Numbered from the stretch's first letter, positions 8,020 through 18,206 are shown. The stretch is 42,413 nt of DNA from Ruminococcus sp. (GCA_017481885.1 JAFUOM010000102.1:1-42413); one strand, 5' to 3'. Program-made: numbers and translations. The notes: generated by a model not told the origin, from the sequence alone.

Positions 8020-11000
8020 ATGAATAATATTTCGAGTGTTTTTTCGCAGTATCTCAGCGCTCCGATTGTAGACTCAGTCGCAAAAGGTGAGATACGCGAT
8101 ATTGTAATCAATAAAGAAAAACGAATACTGAATGTTTATGCTGAATTTCCGGCTCTTGTAAGTGCCGCTGATCTTTTTGCTACACAGCGACTTATTAAAA
8201 GTTCCACAATACAGTTTAGTTCTGTCACAATTCACCCTGTTTACGATGTGTCTTTGTTCGATGTTTCGTATTTCAAGGAAATTGTAGAGTTTTTAAAAGT
8301 TGAAACACCAAGCCTTAACGGTACATTAAACGAAGCACAGCTTTTCTGTAAGGATAACAAACTTACCGTAAAGCTTGCACACGGCGGTTTGTCATTACTT
8401 AAAGCAAAGGATTTTAGTTCACTCTTACGCGATATCATCTATAAAATGTTTTCACTTTCTTTTGAAGTGGATTACAGCGGTCTTACCGAGATTGATGGCG
8501 ATTCCGAGGAGTACATAGAGCAGATAAACAATGTGCAGAAAAAAATCGATAGAGAAAAGCTTGAGGAGTTAACTCAGCTTTATGAATTCGAAGAAAAAAC
8601 TGCCGAAGCATCAAGCTCTACTCCAAAATTTATTGAAAAGCGTTTTGGAGAGTATGCCTTACCTCAGATTATCCCTGAGTCAGTAAAACCGCTTTACGGT
8701 AGAGTTACAAAGGGTAAAATAATTCCAATTGAGAAAATTGCATATGATACAGGTCGCTGTACAATCTGGGGCGACATCTTTGCAATGGAATGGAAAGAAA
8801 CTAAATCGGGTGACAAAAACATCATCACATTTGATGTTACCGATTACACAGGCTCTATAACTGTTAAGGTTTTCAATAATAAGAACGAGTGTAAAGTTCT
8901 TGAAAGTCTCAAAAAAGGCTCCACTGTCATTTGTGGCGGTGACGTTGAGTTCGATAAATACGCAGGTGAGATTGTACTCAATGCTCGCTCAATTTCAACC
9001 GTAGATAAAATAAAAGTGGGGGACAATGCTCCAAAAAAGCGTGTCGAACTCCATCTTCATACAAATATGTCGCAGATGGATGCTGTTACCGATGCAGGTA
9101 CTCTTGTTAAGCGTGCCGCTCAGTTTGGCCATCCTGCTATCGCAATTACTGACCACGGTGTTGCTCAGGCTTTCCCTGATGCTATGAATGCTGCCGAAGC
9201 AATCAACCGTGATGAAAAGAAAATCAAGGTTATCTATGGTGTTGAGGCATATTTTATGGATGACCTTGTTGAATCTGTTGACGGCACAAAAAACGTATCT
9301 CTTGATGATACTTTCATATGTTTTGATATCGAAACTACTGGCCTTTCGGCAAAAACAGAAAAGATTACCGAAATCGGTGCTGTTAAGATAACAAACGGCG
9401 TAGTTGTCGATACATTCTCAACTTTTGTAAACCCACAAAAACCTATTCCACAGAAAATTGTAGAGCTTACAGGCATCACAGATGCAATGGTTAAGGATGC
9501 GCCATCGCAGAGTGAAGCTGTCAGAGCTTTTCTTGATTTCTGTGGAGATAGCGTTCTTGTTGCACACAATGCTCCTTTTGATACGTCTTTTATCAAGGTT
9601 GCGTGCAACAATATGGGTGTCGAGTATAATTACACATCCCTTGATACTGTTGCAATTTGCAGAGCAATCTTGCCTGATATCAAGAACTGTAAACTCGACA
9701 CAGTTGCATCATATCTGCGTTTAGGTTCATTTAATCACCATCGTGCAGTGGATGATGCGGATATTTTATCAAAGATTTTTATCAGTCTTTGTCAAAGACT
9801 CAAAGACGATTACAATATTTTTAATACAATTGATATTAATACAAAAATTGCAGGCGGCGATTTCAAAAAACTGCCTACATACCATCAGATAATTCTTGTG
9901 AAGAATAAACAAGGCTTAAAGAATCTTTACAGACTTATCTCAATGTCACATCTAAATTATTTTTATCGCAGACCACGTATTCCGAAATCTGAACTTGTCA
10001 AGTACAGAGAGGGTCTTATTATCGGTTCTGCGTGTGAAGCTGGAGAGCTGTACCGTGCTATTATGGCAGGTAAGCAGTGGGGTGAACTCAAAGGTATAGC
10101 AAGTTTCTACGATTATCTTGAAATTCAGCCTAATGGTAACAATGAGTTTATGCTCAGAAACGGTACTGTTAAGAGTATCGAAGAGCTCCAGAAAATCAAC
10201 AGAACCATTATTAAACTTGGTGACGAGCTTGGTTTACCTGTTGTTGCAACTGGCGACGTTCACTTTATGGAACCTCACGACAGCGATTATCGTAAAGTTC
10301 TTATGGCGGCTCAAGGTTTCTCAGATGCTGACAACCAAGCTCCGCTGTATTTCAGAACAACTGCCGAAATGCTCGAAGAATTTGCGTATTTAGGCGAAGA
10401 TAGAGCATACGAAGTTGTTGTTGGAAATCCTAATAAAATTGCTGATTCCTGTGAGTGGATAAGACCGATCCCTGAGGGCAACTTCCCACCATTCATTGAT
10501 GGCGCCGAAGAACAGCTTGTATCTATCACTTGGGAAAGAGCTAAAGCTAAATACGGCGACCCTCTCCCTGAAATTGTTAAAGCACGACTTGACAAAGAGC
10601 TTAATTCTATCACAACCTACGGCTTCTCTGTACTTTATATGACAGCTCAGAAGCTTGTAGCGAAAAGTGAAGAGTACGGCTATCTCGTTGGTTCACGAGG
10701 AAGTGTAGGCTCTTCATTCGTTGCGACAATGTCGGGTATTTCGGAGGTTAATCCGCTTTGCCCACACTATATCTGTCCTAATTGTAAGAACTCCGAGTTT
10801 ATTACTGACGGCAGTTACGGCTCGGGCTTTGACTTGCCTCCAAAAAAATGTCCTGTTTGCGGTGCTGAATATGACCGTGACGGACACGAAATTCCGTTTG
10901 AAACCTTCCTTGGATTTAAGGGTGACAAGGTGCCTGATATTGACCTTAACTTCAGTGGTGAGGTTCAGTCACGAGTCCACAGATATACAGAAGATCTGTT

Positions 11001-12366
11001 TGGTAAGGATAACGTCTTTAAAGCGGGTACTATTTCGACCGTTGCTGATAAAACTGCGATTGGCTTTGTAAAAAAATACTGCGAAGAACGTGGTGTTACA
11101 ATGAACAAAGCTGAGATTGCGCGATTGGCCGCAGGCAGTACAGGTGCAAAGCGTACAACCGGTCAGCATCCTGGAGGAATGGTTGTTGTACCTCGAGGTA
11201 TGGAAGTTTATGATTTCTGCCCTGTACAGCATCCTGCAAACGATGTCAACTCTGACAATATTACAACTCACTTCGATTTCCATTCTATCCACGATACAAT
11301 TTGTAAACTGGACGAGCTTGGACACGATGTTCCGACTATATATCACTATCTTGAAGAATTTACAGGAATCCCTGTTATGCAGGTTTCTATGAGTGACCCT
11401 GAGGTTATGTCGCTCTTTACTTCGACCGAAGCTTTGGGTGTTACTCCAGAGGATATCGACGCCCAGACAGGTACATATTCAATGCCTGAGCTTGGCACAC
11501 CGTTTGTTCGTCAGATGCTTGTTGATGCTCAGCCAAAAACATTCACTGACCTTTTGCAGATTTCGGGTCTGTCACACGGTACTGACGTATGGATTGGTAA
11601 CGCCGCTGACCTTATTAAAGATGGAATCTGTACAATTTCAGAGGTTATAGGTACTCGAGATTCCATTATGACTTATCTGATGCACAAAGGTCTTGAACCT
11701 GGTATGGCGTTTAAAATTATGGAGATTGTTCGAAAAGGTAAGGCGACAAAGCTGTTGACCGAAGAACACATCAACGCTATGAAGGACCACGATGTGCCTC
11801 AGTGGTATATCGATTCCTGTATGAAAATCAAGTATATGTTCCCAAAAGCTCACGCTGCGGCGTATATGATTGCGGCTTTGCGACTGGGATGGTACAAGGT
11901 GCACAAGCCTATTGAGTATTATGCGGCTTATTTTACAGTTCGTAATGACAACTTTGATGGTGCAACGCTCATCAAAGGTAAACAAGCAGTAAAAGATAAA
12001 ATCCGCAACATTAACCAAAAAGGCTTTGATGCAACTGCTAAAGAAAAGCAGGAGGTTCCAAACTTGCAGATTATGAACGAAATGCTCTGCAGAGGTATCG
12101 AAGTTCTTCCTGTCGATATTTATAAATCAGACTCCAAGCGTTTCCTTATCGAAGACGGCAAAATCAGACTTCCGTTCTGTTCACTGTCAGGTATAGGTGA
12201 AGCCGCAGCAGAGAGTCTTTCAGAGGTAGGAAAAACTACCGAATATATGTCTATTGAAGATATGATTCAAAAGACTAAGGTTAACAAAGCTGTTATTGAA
12301 ATTCTTCGTGAATGTGGTTGCCTTGAAGGTATGCCTGAAAGTTCACAGATGTCATTATTTATGTAA
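8020..12366 (+). CDS. polC: DNA polymerase III alpha subunit, PolC type
   Basis: Main replicative polymerase of Gram-positive bacteria, with built-in proofreading. 1448 residues, normal PolC length. Order: PolC N-terminal region (1 to about 200), OB fold (about 220-335), PHP domain starting at HLHTNMSQMDA (about 344), DEDD 3'-5' exonuclease inserted in PHP (FDIETTGL with Asp at about 436; VAHNAPFDTSF; HRAVDDADI), second PHP half, then palm, fingers and a Cys4 zinc site (CPNCK and CPVC, about 917-945). The catalytic palm Asp residues lie in KVPDIDLNF (about 970-978). Starts 15 bases after ispG with SD AAAGG. The ispG-polC order is common in Clostridia. Confidence 0.98.
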   Translation: MNNISSVFSQYLSAPIVDSVAKGEIRDIVINKEKRILNVYAEFPALVSAADLFATQRLIKSSTIQFSSVTIHPVYDVSLFDVSYFKEIVEFLKVETPSLNGTLNEAQLFCKDNKLTVKLAHGGLSLLKAKDFSSLLRDIIYKMFSLSFEVDYSGLTEIDGDSEEYIEQINNVQKKIDREKLEELTQLYEFEEKTAEASSSTPKFIEKRFGEYALPQIIPESVKPLYGRVTKGKIIPIEKIAYDTGRCTIWGDIFAMEWKETKSGDKNIITFDVTDYTGSITVKVFNNKNECKVLESLKKGSTVICGGDVEFDKYAGEIVLNARSISTVDKIKVGDNAPKKRVELHLHTNMSQMDAVTDAGTLVKRAAQFGHPAIAITDHGVAQAFPDAMNAAEAINRDEKKIKVIYGVEAYFMDDLVESVDGTKNVSLDDTFICFDIETTGLSAKTEKITEIGAVKITNGVVVDTFSTFVNPQKPIPQKIVELTGITDAMVKDAPSQSEAVRAFLDFCGDSVLVAHNAPFDTSFIKVACNNMGVEYNYTSLDTVAICRAILPDIKNCKLDTVASYLRLGSFNHHRAVDDADILSKIFISLCQRLKDDYNIFNTIDINTKIAGGDFKKLPTYHQIILVKNKQGLKNLYRLISMSHLNYFYRRPRIPKSELVKYREGLIIGSACEAGELYRAIMAGKQWGELKGIASFYDYLEIQPNGNNEFMLRNGTVKSIEELQKINRTIIKLGDELGLPVVATGDVHFMEPHDSDYRKVLMAAQGFSDADNQAPLYFRTTAEMLEEFAYLGEDRAYEVVVGNPNKIADSCEWIRPIPEGNFPPFIDGAEEQLVSITWERAKAKYGDPLPEIVKARLDKELNSITTYGFSVLYMTAQKLVAKSEEYGYLVGSRGSVGSSFVATMSGISEVNPLCPHYICPNCKNSEFITDGSYGSGFDLPPKKCPVCGAEYDRDGHEIPFETFLGFKGDKVPDIDLNFSGEVQSRVHRYTEDLFGKDNVFKAGTISTVADKTAIGFVKKYCEERGVTMNKAEIARLAAGSTGAKRTTGQHPGGMVVVPRGMEVYDFCPVQHPANDVNSDNITTHFDFHSIHDTICKLDELGHDVPTIYHYLEEFTGIPVMQVSMSDPEVMSLFTSTEALGVTPEDIDAQTGTYSMPELGTPFVRQMLVDAQPKTFTDLLQISGLSHGTDVWIGNAADLIKDGICTISEVIGTRDSIMTYLMHKGLEPGMAFKIMEIVRKGKATKLLTEEHINAMKDHDVPQWYIDSCMKIKYMFPKAHAAAYMIAALRLGWYKVHKPIEYYAAYFTVRNDNFDGATLIKGKQAVKDKIRNINQKGFDATAKEKQEVPNLQIMNEMLCRGIEVLPVDIYKSDSKRFLIEDGKIRLPFCSLSGIGEAAAESLSEVGKTTEYMSIEDMIQKTKVNKAVIEILRECGCLEGMPESSQMSLFM

Positions 12367-12378
12367 GGAGCGTGAGAT

Positions 12379-13641
12379 ATGAATAAAAAATTCAGTTTAT
12401 TTAAATTTTTTCTTTTAATAACTTACGCCTTGATACTTTTATTTTTGCTGATTAACATCAAGCAGGTGTACAAAGTAGTCGAGAATATATTTGGAGTGTT
12501 TATGCCGTTTATTTATGGCTTTATTCTGGCTTATATTCTCAGCTTTCCTTACAACTTCCTGCACGACAGATGCTTTAAAAAAATCGGTGCAAAAAGAGAA
12601 AATCTAAAAAGCCTCAAAAAGCCGTTAGCACTTATCATTACATACGTTTTGTGCTTTGGTGTTGTCGGACTTTTGGTTGGTATTCTTATTCCTGAACTTA
12701 CAAAGAGTATTACACACCTTGTTGCGGATATTCCGATGTATATGCAGTCTATACAGACAACAGCAAATGACTTCGTTGTTATGGTTCGTGAGCAGTTTGG
12801 CTACGATTTGTACGACGAAAAAACTTACAACGAGGTGCTTAGCTTTCTAACAGGCAAGGATGCACAGGAAGTTCTTAAGAACTTTATTTCTGATGTATTC
12901 CCGACAGCGCTTAATTTTGCAGAAGGCTTTACAACAGGAATTTACAACTGGATTATCGGTATTGTTGTTTCGATCTATATGCTTGCAACAAAAGACAAGC
13001 TGTGCCGCCAAACAAAAGCTGTGGTTGTAGCATTTTTGCCGCTTAAATCCAGCAGAAAAGTGTTGCAGGTTACAGATTTGTGCAACAAAAAATGCGGTAA
13101 GTTTATCATCGGAAAGATTATCGATTCTTTCATCATTGGACTTATTTGCTTTATGGGTATGTCAATTTTTAAATTCGATTACTCACTTCTTATTTCTGTT
13201 GTAGTTGGTGTAACAAACGTTATTCCGTTTTTTGGTCCATTTATCGGAGCGATTCCGTGTGCGTTTCTGTTACTGCTCATCGACCCGATGCAGTCTTTCT
13301 GGTTTGTAGTTTTCATTATTGTATTGCAACAGTTCGACGGCAACATTCTCGGACCAAAAATCCTTGGTGATACTGTCGGAATTTCAGGCTTCTGGATTCT
13401 TTTCTCAGTAATCGTCGGTGGCGGATTGTTCGGAGTACCTGGTATGCTTTTAGGTGTACCGGTGTTCGCTGTAATTTACACACTGATTGACGATAGTGTT
13501 ACAAAGCGTTTGAAAGAAAAGCGTTCTGCTCATAGCAGAATAAACGAACTATCAGCACAGCTGAGTGCTTTGGATGCTGATATTATTGAACAGGGTAGCA
13601 TTTCTGAATCTGATTTATCTGACGATTCAGACAAAAAATAA
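12379..13641 (+). CDS. AI-2E family transporter (PerM/YdiK-like membrane protein)
   Basis: Polytopic membrane protein of the PF01594 family. 420 residues with about eight hydrophobic segments: two at the N-terminus, then a soluble region (about 110-190), then the C-terminal bundle with the family hallmarks GVTNVIPFFGPFIGAIP (about 276-292) and QQFDGNILGPKILGDTVGISGFW (about 315-337). The name is historical: members include AI-2 exporters, ion antiporters and uncharacterised proteins, so substrate is unknown. SD AAGGAG lies over the polC stop. The last 40 residues are hydrophilic and acidic. It is followed after 17 bases by the amylase. Confidence 0.93.
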   Translation: MNKKFSLFKFFLLITYALILLFLLINIKQVYKVVENIFGVFMPFIYGFILAYILSFPYNFLHDRCFKKIGAKRENLKSLKKPLALIITYVLCFGVVGLLVGILIPELTKSITHLVADIPMYMQSIQTTANDFVVMVREQFGYDLYDEKTYNEVLSFLTGKDAQEVLKNFISDVFPTALNFAEGFTTGIYNWIIGIVVSIYMLATKDKLCRQTKAVVVAFLPLKSSRKVLQVTDLCNKKCGKFIIGKIIDSFIIGLICFMGMSIFKFDYSLLISVVVGVTNVIPFFGPFIGAIPCAFLLLLIDPMQSFWFVVFIIVLQQFDGNILGPKILGDTVGISGFWILFSVIVGGGLFGVPGMLLGVPVFAVIYTLIDDSVTKRLKEKRSAHSRINELSAQLSALDADIIEQGSISESDLSDDSDKK

Positions 13642-13658
13642 ATTCCTAGGAGGAAAAG

Positions 13659-16600
13659 ATGATGACAAAAAGATTTTTAAGCCTTATCATTTGTGTATTG
13701 ATGATGGCATCTTTAGTTATTGTTCCTGCAACAACAGCCAGTGCCGCTACTACTGACAACGTTACAGGCTACAATCTCCCTGCTGATGTGCATGACGGTA
13801 ATATCCTTCATGCGTTCAACTGGAAACTAAAGGAAGTTACTCAGTACGCACAGGAAATCGCTGAAGCAGGTTACACAGCCGTTCAGGTTTCTCCAATCCA
13901 GTGTACAAAAGACACAACAAATGATGGTGCATATTCAAACGACTGGTGGTGCTTCTACCAGCCAACAGATTTAGCTATCGGTAACGAGCTTGGTAACGAA
14001 GCTGACCTTATCGAGATGTGTGACACACTCGATGATTACGGCATCAAAGTTATCGTTGATATCGTAGCTAACCACGTGCAGAATAGCACAAACAAAACTG
14101 AGGCTGCTAAAGTTAACCCAACTTTGAAGAGCTACCTCAGAAACCCATCTGGTACAAAGCTTAATCCTTACAACGATGCAACTCGTATGGGCCAGACACA
14201 CACTGACCTTAACTCTCAGTTGCCTGACCTTGATACAAGCAACAAGGATTATCAGAACTACCTCATCAACTATCTCAACACACTCGTAGATTGCGGTGTT
14301 GATGGTTTCCGTTTTGACGCTGCTAAGCATATCGAAACTCCTGAAGACGGCGAAGCTGCTTCTGATTTCTGGCCAACAGTAACAAACGCTATCAGACAGA
14401 AGAATCCTGATGCTTATATCTACGGCGAGATTTTAGGTCTTAGCGGTTTATCTATTACAGCATATACAAAGTATATGAGCGTAACAGATTATTCTTATGG
14501 TGGCACTGTAAGAAGTGCTCTTAAGTCAAAGAAGACAAATACACTTGCAAATTATGGTTTCACAGGTTCAGAGAAAAAGGATAACGTTCTTTGGGTTGAG
14601 TCACACGATACTTTCACAACAAACCCTGCTGAGTCTGGTTCATCAAACAAGCTTTCAATTGACCAGCAGATTATCGGTTGGGCTATCGTTGGTGCTCGTA
14701 AAGAAGCTCCAGCTCTTTATCTTGTTCGTACAAATTGTGCTGAACTCGATGTTAACCCTAGCCTTACATCTATCAAGTACGACGAGCTCATTGGTGCTCC
14801 TGGTGCTGCTGATACATGGAAAAATAAATCTGTAGTTGCTGTTAACCAGTTTAAGAACGAGTTCGTTGGACAGAGCGAAACTATCTACAATAACGGTAGT
14901 CTCTTCTTTGTACAGCGTGGTACAACAGGTATGGTTATTGCTAACCTTGCAACAGGTTCTGCTCAGGTATCACAGAGCTGTTCAATGGCTGACGGCACAT
15001 ACGTTGATCAGGTAACTGGTAATACATTCACAGTTAACAAAGGTACTATCACAGGTACAGTAGGCGAGAGCGGTGTTGCTGTAGTTTACAACGCTAAGAA
15101 AATCGCTCCAAAGGCTGTTGTTGAGCTTAATGGTATGAAGCTTGGCGCTGATACATTAAACGGCTATACAGCTCAGAAGGCTAACCTTACAATTTCTCTT
15201 GAGAATGCTGTAAGCGGTACTGTTAAGGTTTCAAATCTCCCTGAGCAGTCATTCACAGGTGAGAAGTACGTTGTTCTCAACGAGTCCATCAACTATGGCG
15301 ATGGTATCGAAATCACTGTTTCTGCTACAAACGGTACACAGACAACAACAAATACATACAAGGTTTACAAGAAAGACGCTAACGAAACAAAGCGTGTTTA
15401 CTTTGATAACACAGTAACTCAGTGGCCAAAGGTTCACGTTTACTGCAAGTCAGGCGAAGACAGATCAACTGAACTTGTTAAGTTCCCTGGTTACGCTATG
15501 ACAAAGGATGAAACAAATCCTAACCTCTACTACTGTGATGTACCTGCTAACACAGGCTACATTAAGTTCTCTGAAGGTCTTGTTTCAGGTCATATCGGCC
15601 ACAGCTCAACAGTATGTGGCGGTTACTGCGGTCGTACAATGCCACCAACAGTTATCTACTACGGCACAGCAAATTCTGCTGTAAACCGTGAATCCGGTGG
15701 TTACAAGCTCACAGGTTCTATGATTTTCGACAAGCTCGTTGTTAAGGATTTCGGTGAGTATCCAATCGCAACTCTTAAGGCAGCAGACGTTTCTTATCCA
15801 ACAGAGAAGCCTGACGAAATTCCAACAGAAACTCCACCTGTTATTCCTGACGTTCTCATTTTAGGTGACGCTAACCTTGACGGTGACGTTTCTATTCTTG
15901 ATACAACTGAAATCCAGTTACATCTTGCTCAGATTATCACATTCTCAACTGAGGCTCTCCGTTGCGCTGAGATTACAGGTGATAATGATGTTTCAATTAT
16001 GGATGCTACAGCTATCCAGTTACATCTTGCAAGAGTTGAGGTTATCGAAGGTGTTGGCGAGCCTATAAAGGATAAAGAAGAGCCAACTGTTCCGGTAGAG
16101 AAGACAACTATTACTCTCAACGAAACAGATGCATTTGAGGGTGGCGAGATTTACGTTTTCGCATTTGATGGTGCAGGTTCCACAAATGGTGAGTGGCCTG
16201 GTCAGAAGATGACAAAGAACGGCGATAAGTACACTCTTGAGCTTGATTCAGAGCTTACAAAGATTAAGTTTGTTGGCGTGTATGGCGAACTCGTTGAGGG
16301 AAAAACTCCTGACACAATCGAGACTATCGTTTTCGATGTAAAAGAAACACCTTACACTCTCGAGTCAAAGACTATCACATGCAACGAGAAGTGGACTTCA
16401 GCATATATCCACCTTTGGAACACAGACAAGGTTGACCCTGTTTCAACAAACTGGCCTGGTATCAAGATGAATGGTTCATCAGGTAACTTCACATTCAAAA
16501 TTCCTGTAGACAATGCTTATACTCAGTATAAGTTCAACAACAACGCAGGTAAGGAGAGTAACACATATTACCTTGTAGCTCCTGAAACAACAGCTGTTTA

Positions 16601-16892
16601 CTTCACAAACAAGTACAACTGGACAAAGGTTTACTTACACGTTTGGCAGACAGGTGGCGGCGGTTCAACATGGCCAGGTTTTGAGATGGAATATGTTGGT
16701 AACGACGCTGAAGGCAACAAGGTTTACAAGTACGACCTTCCTGTAGATAGCTACAACAATGCTATCTTCAACAACAACGCTGGTAATCAGACAGTAACAT
16801 TACAATTAACTGGTGAACCAAACGAAGGATTCTATCCACTTTCAGGTTCAGGTTCAAAAATTGAGTGCGATACCTACATCTATGGCGAGTAA
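13659..16892 (+). CDS. secreted alpha-amylase (GH13) with dockerin and starch-binding modules
   Basis: Extracellular endo-acting starch hydrolase. 1077 residues. Order: signal peptide (about 1-29, ending ASA); GH13 barrel (about 35-400) with VIVDIVANH, GFRFDAAKH (nucleophile Asp220), YGEILG (acid/base Glu257) and WVESHD (Asp317); small beta C-domain; an Ig-like stretch (about 485-570); an aromatic CBM26-like module (about 575-700); a type I dockerin (about 731-795, repeats GDANLDGDVSILD and GDNDVSIMD); then three more CBM26-like modules (about 815-890, 895-980, 983-1075) with WPG motifs. The dockerin is internal, not terminal. SD TAGGAGG at 13648-13654. Codon use is like that of tsf, implying high expression. 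A scaffoldin-bound starch enzyme as in R. bromii is the likely role; the cohesin partner is not in the window. Confidence 0.96.
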   Translation: MMTKRFLSLIICVLMMASLVIVPATTASAATTDNVTGYNLPADVHDGNILHAFNWKLKEVTQYAQEIAEAGYTAVQVSPIQCTKDTTNDGAYSNDWWCFYQPTDLAIGNELGNEADLIEMCDTLDDYGIKVIVDIVANHVQNSTNKTEAAKVNPTLKSYLRNPSGTKLNPYNDATRMGQTHTDLNSQLPDLDTSNKDYQNYLINYLNTLVDCGVDGFRFDAAKHIETPEDGEAASDFWPTVTNAIRQKNPDAYIYGEILGLSGLSITAYTKYMSVTDYSYGGTVRSALKSKKTNTLANYGFTGSEKKDNVLWVESHDTFTTNPAESGSSNKLSIDQQIIGWAIVGARKEAPALYLVRTNCAELDVNPSLTSIKYDELIGAPGAADTWKNKSVVAVNQFKNEFVGQSETIYNNGSLFFVQRGTTGMVIANLATGSAQVSQSCSMADGTYVDQVTGNTFTVNKGTITGTVGESGVAVVYNAKKIAPKAVVELNGMKLGADTLNGYTAQKANLTISLENAVSGTVKVSNLPEQSFTGEKYVVLNESINYGDGIEITVSATNGTQTTTNTYKVYKKDANETKRVYFDNTVTQWPKVHVYCKSGEDRSTELVKFPGYAMTKDETNPNLYYCDVPANTGYIKFSEGLVSGHIGHSSTVCGGYCGRTMPPTVIYYGTANSAVNRESGGYKLTGSMIFDKLVVKDFGEYPIATLKAADVSYPTEKPDEIPTETPPVIPDVLILGDANLDGDVSILDTTEIQLHLAQIITFSTEALRCAEITGDNDVSIMDATAIQLHLARVEVIEGVGEPIKDKEEPTVPVEKTTITLNETDAFEGGEIYVFAFDGAGSTNGEWPGQKMTKNGDKYTLELDSELTKIKFVGVYGELVEGKTPDTIETIVFDVKETPYTLESKTITCNEKWTSAYIHLWNTDKVDPVSTNWPGIKMNGSSGNFTFKIPVDNAYTQYKFNNNAGKESNTYYLVAPETTAVYFTNKYNWTKVYLHVWQTGGGGSTWPGFEMEYVGNDAEGNKVYKYDLPVDSYNNAIFNNNAGNQTVTLQLTGEPNEGFYPLSGSGSKIECDTYIYGE

Positions 16893-16922
16893 TTTCTACA
16901 CTGAATTTAACTATTTTATGCT

Positions 16923-16928
16923 TATAAT
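16923..16928 (+). promoter_or_regulatory. possible -10 box for the lectin-dockerin gene
   Basis: TATAAT directly upstream of the gene, with no good -35 (CTGAAT at 16901-16906, spacing 16, is the best seen). A transcript from this box would begin only about 5-8 bases before ATG 16941, giving an almost leaderless mRNA. Confidence 0.35.
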
Positions 16929-16940
16929 AGAGTGACAACA

Positions 16941-18155
16941 ATGTATAAACGTATTCTTTCTGTAATTACTTCAATTTGTATAGCTTTATGTGCAACTGTA
17001 AGTATCAATGCAGAATCATCACAAGCTTCAAAAACTGATACTGCCGAGAGTCTGGTTTCAAGTTATTTTAATACGGTAACTGAATTCAACGGTAACTATT
17101 ATGCTTTGTATTACGGTATTGGATATCTTGATTGGTATGATGTAAAGGATTTGTGTGAAAGTATGGGTGGCCATCTGGCTACAATTACTTCGTCTAAAGA
17201 ACAAGAATTTATACAATCTACAATCCTTAAATCTGATAACGGATACGGTGCATATTTTATCGGCGGCGAAAAAGTAGATAATAAATGGCAGTGGATTACA
17301 GGAGAAGAATGGGATTATACAGCTTGGGAAGTTAATACGAATCAGCCTGATAATGAAGGAGGTAAACAGGATAAATTACGAATAGTATATGCTCCTAATG
17401 ACTCCTGGAACCTGGGGTGGGATGATATCGGATATGCTCAAATGCCTACACAGCAAGTACCTAATGGTTTTATTTGCGAATGGGAAGATGAGATTACAAT
17501 CGAACCATACATTGATAATAATCACTATTATTACGCAGTTAACGCAGAAATAACTTGGGAAGATGCAAAAAAGTATTGCGAAATCCTTGGTGGTCATTTA
17601 GCAACAGTTACTGATGTTGTTGAAGAACGAGCAATAGAGAAAACTGCTACACATTTTCACGAATACTACCTCGGTGGTACTGATGCTAACGAAGAAAGCG
17701 AGTGGGAATGGGTAACAGGAGAAGATTGGTATTACACAAACTGGGAAAAAGGCAAACCTGATAACAAGACTCGTTTTTTAGATAAATATAATCAACCAAA
17801 AGGTGAAGATTATTTAGTTTATCGTAACTTTTTTGATTTTAAAATTAGTGTTAAAAAATGGGATGATTGTGTCGCAAACTTAACCGATTACACTGATTAC
17901 GATAATCTTGTTGGTTTTGTTTGCGAATGGGACGAAATGCCTGTTAACCCTTATATTATCGTTCTTGGCGATGTTGATCTTGATGGCACAATAACCATTA
18001 TGGATACAAGTGAAGTTCAGCGTTATTTGGCTTCGTATGTCACTTTTGATTCAAAAAAATTAAAACGATCAGATACAACCAGAGATGATTATGTTTCTAT
18101 AATGGACGCTACAGCTATCCAAAGGTATCTGGCAAGACAGATTTACAGATTTTGA
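16941..18155 (+). CDS. secreted dockerin protein with two C-type-lectin-like domains
   Basis: Probable extracellular carbohydrate- or surface-binding protein carried on a scaffoldin. About 404 residues. Signal peptide (about 1-27: hydrophobic VITSICIALCATVSINA); CTL domain 1 (about 48-182) with GGHLATITS, WQWITGEEW, QPDN and GFICEWE; CTL domain 2 (about 191-329) with GGHLATVTD, WEWVTGEDW, KPDN and GFVCEWD; dockerin (about 341-403) with VLGDVDLDGTITIMD and the second loop ending YVSIMDATAIQ. The dockerin repeats closely match those of the amylase upstream, so both probably bind the same cohesins. No Shine-Dalgarno is visible; a GTG at 16932 is an alternative start. No catalytic domain is seen. 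Ligand unknown. Confidence 0.9.
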   Translation: MYKRILSVITSICIALCATVSINAESSQASKTDTAESLVSSYFNTVTEFNGNYYALYYGIGYLDWYDVKDLCESMGGHLATITSSKEQEFIQSTILKSDNGYGAYFIGGEKVDNKWQWITGEEWDYTAWEVNTNQPDNEGGKQDKLRIVYAPNDSWNLGWDDIGYAQMPTQQVPNGFICEWEDEITIEPYIDNNHYYYAVNAEITWEDAKKYCEILGGHLATVTDVVEERAIEKTATHFHEYYLGGTDANEESEWEWVTGEDWYYTNWEKGKPDNKTRFLDKYNQPKGEDYLVYRNFFDFKISVKKWDDCVANLTDYTDYDNLVGFVCEWDEMPVNPYIIVLGDVDLDGTITIMDTSEVQRYLASYVTFDSKKLKRSDTTRDDYVSIMDATAIQRYLARQIYRF

Positions 18156-18206
18156 TTTAATGTTTATAGCATTGATTGAATTGTACTGATAAATACTGAC
18201 AATATA

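Noticed and set aside
17701..17716. GAGTGGGAATGG in the lectin gene as a second guaA-type att core
   Set aside because: Codes for the normal CTL motif EWEW, far upstream of the island, and only partly matches; coincidence.
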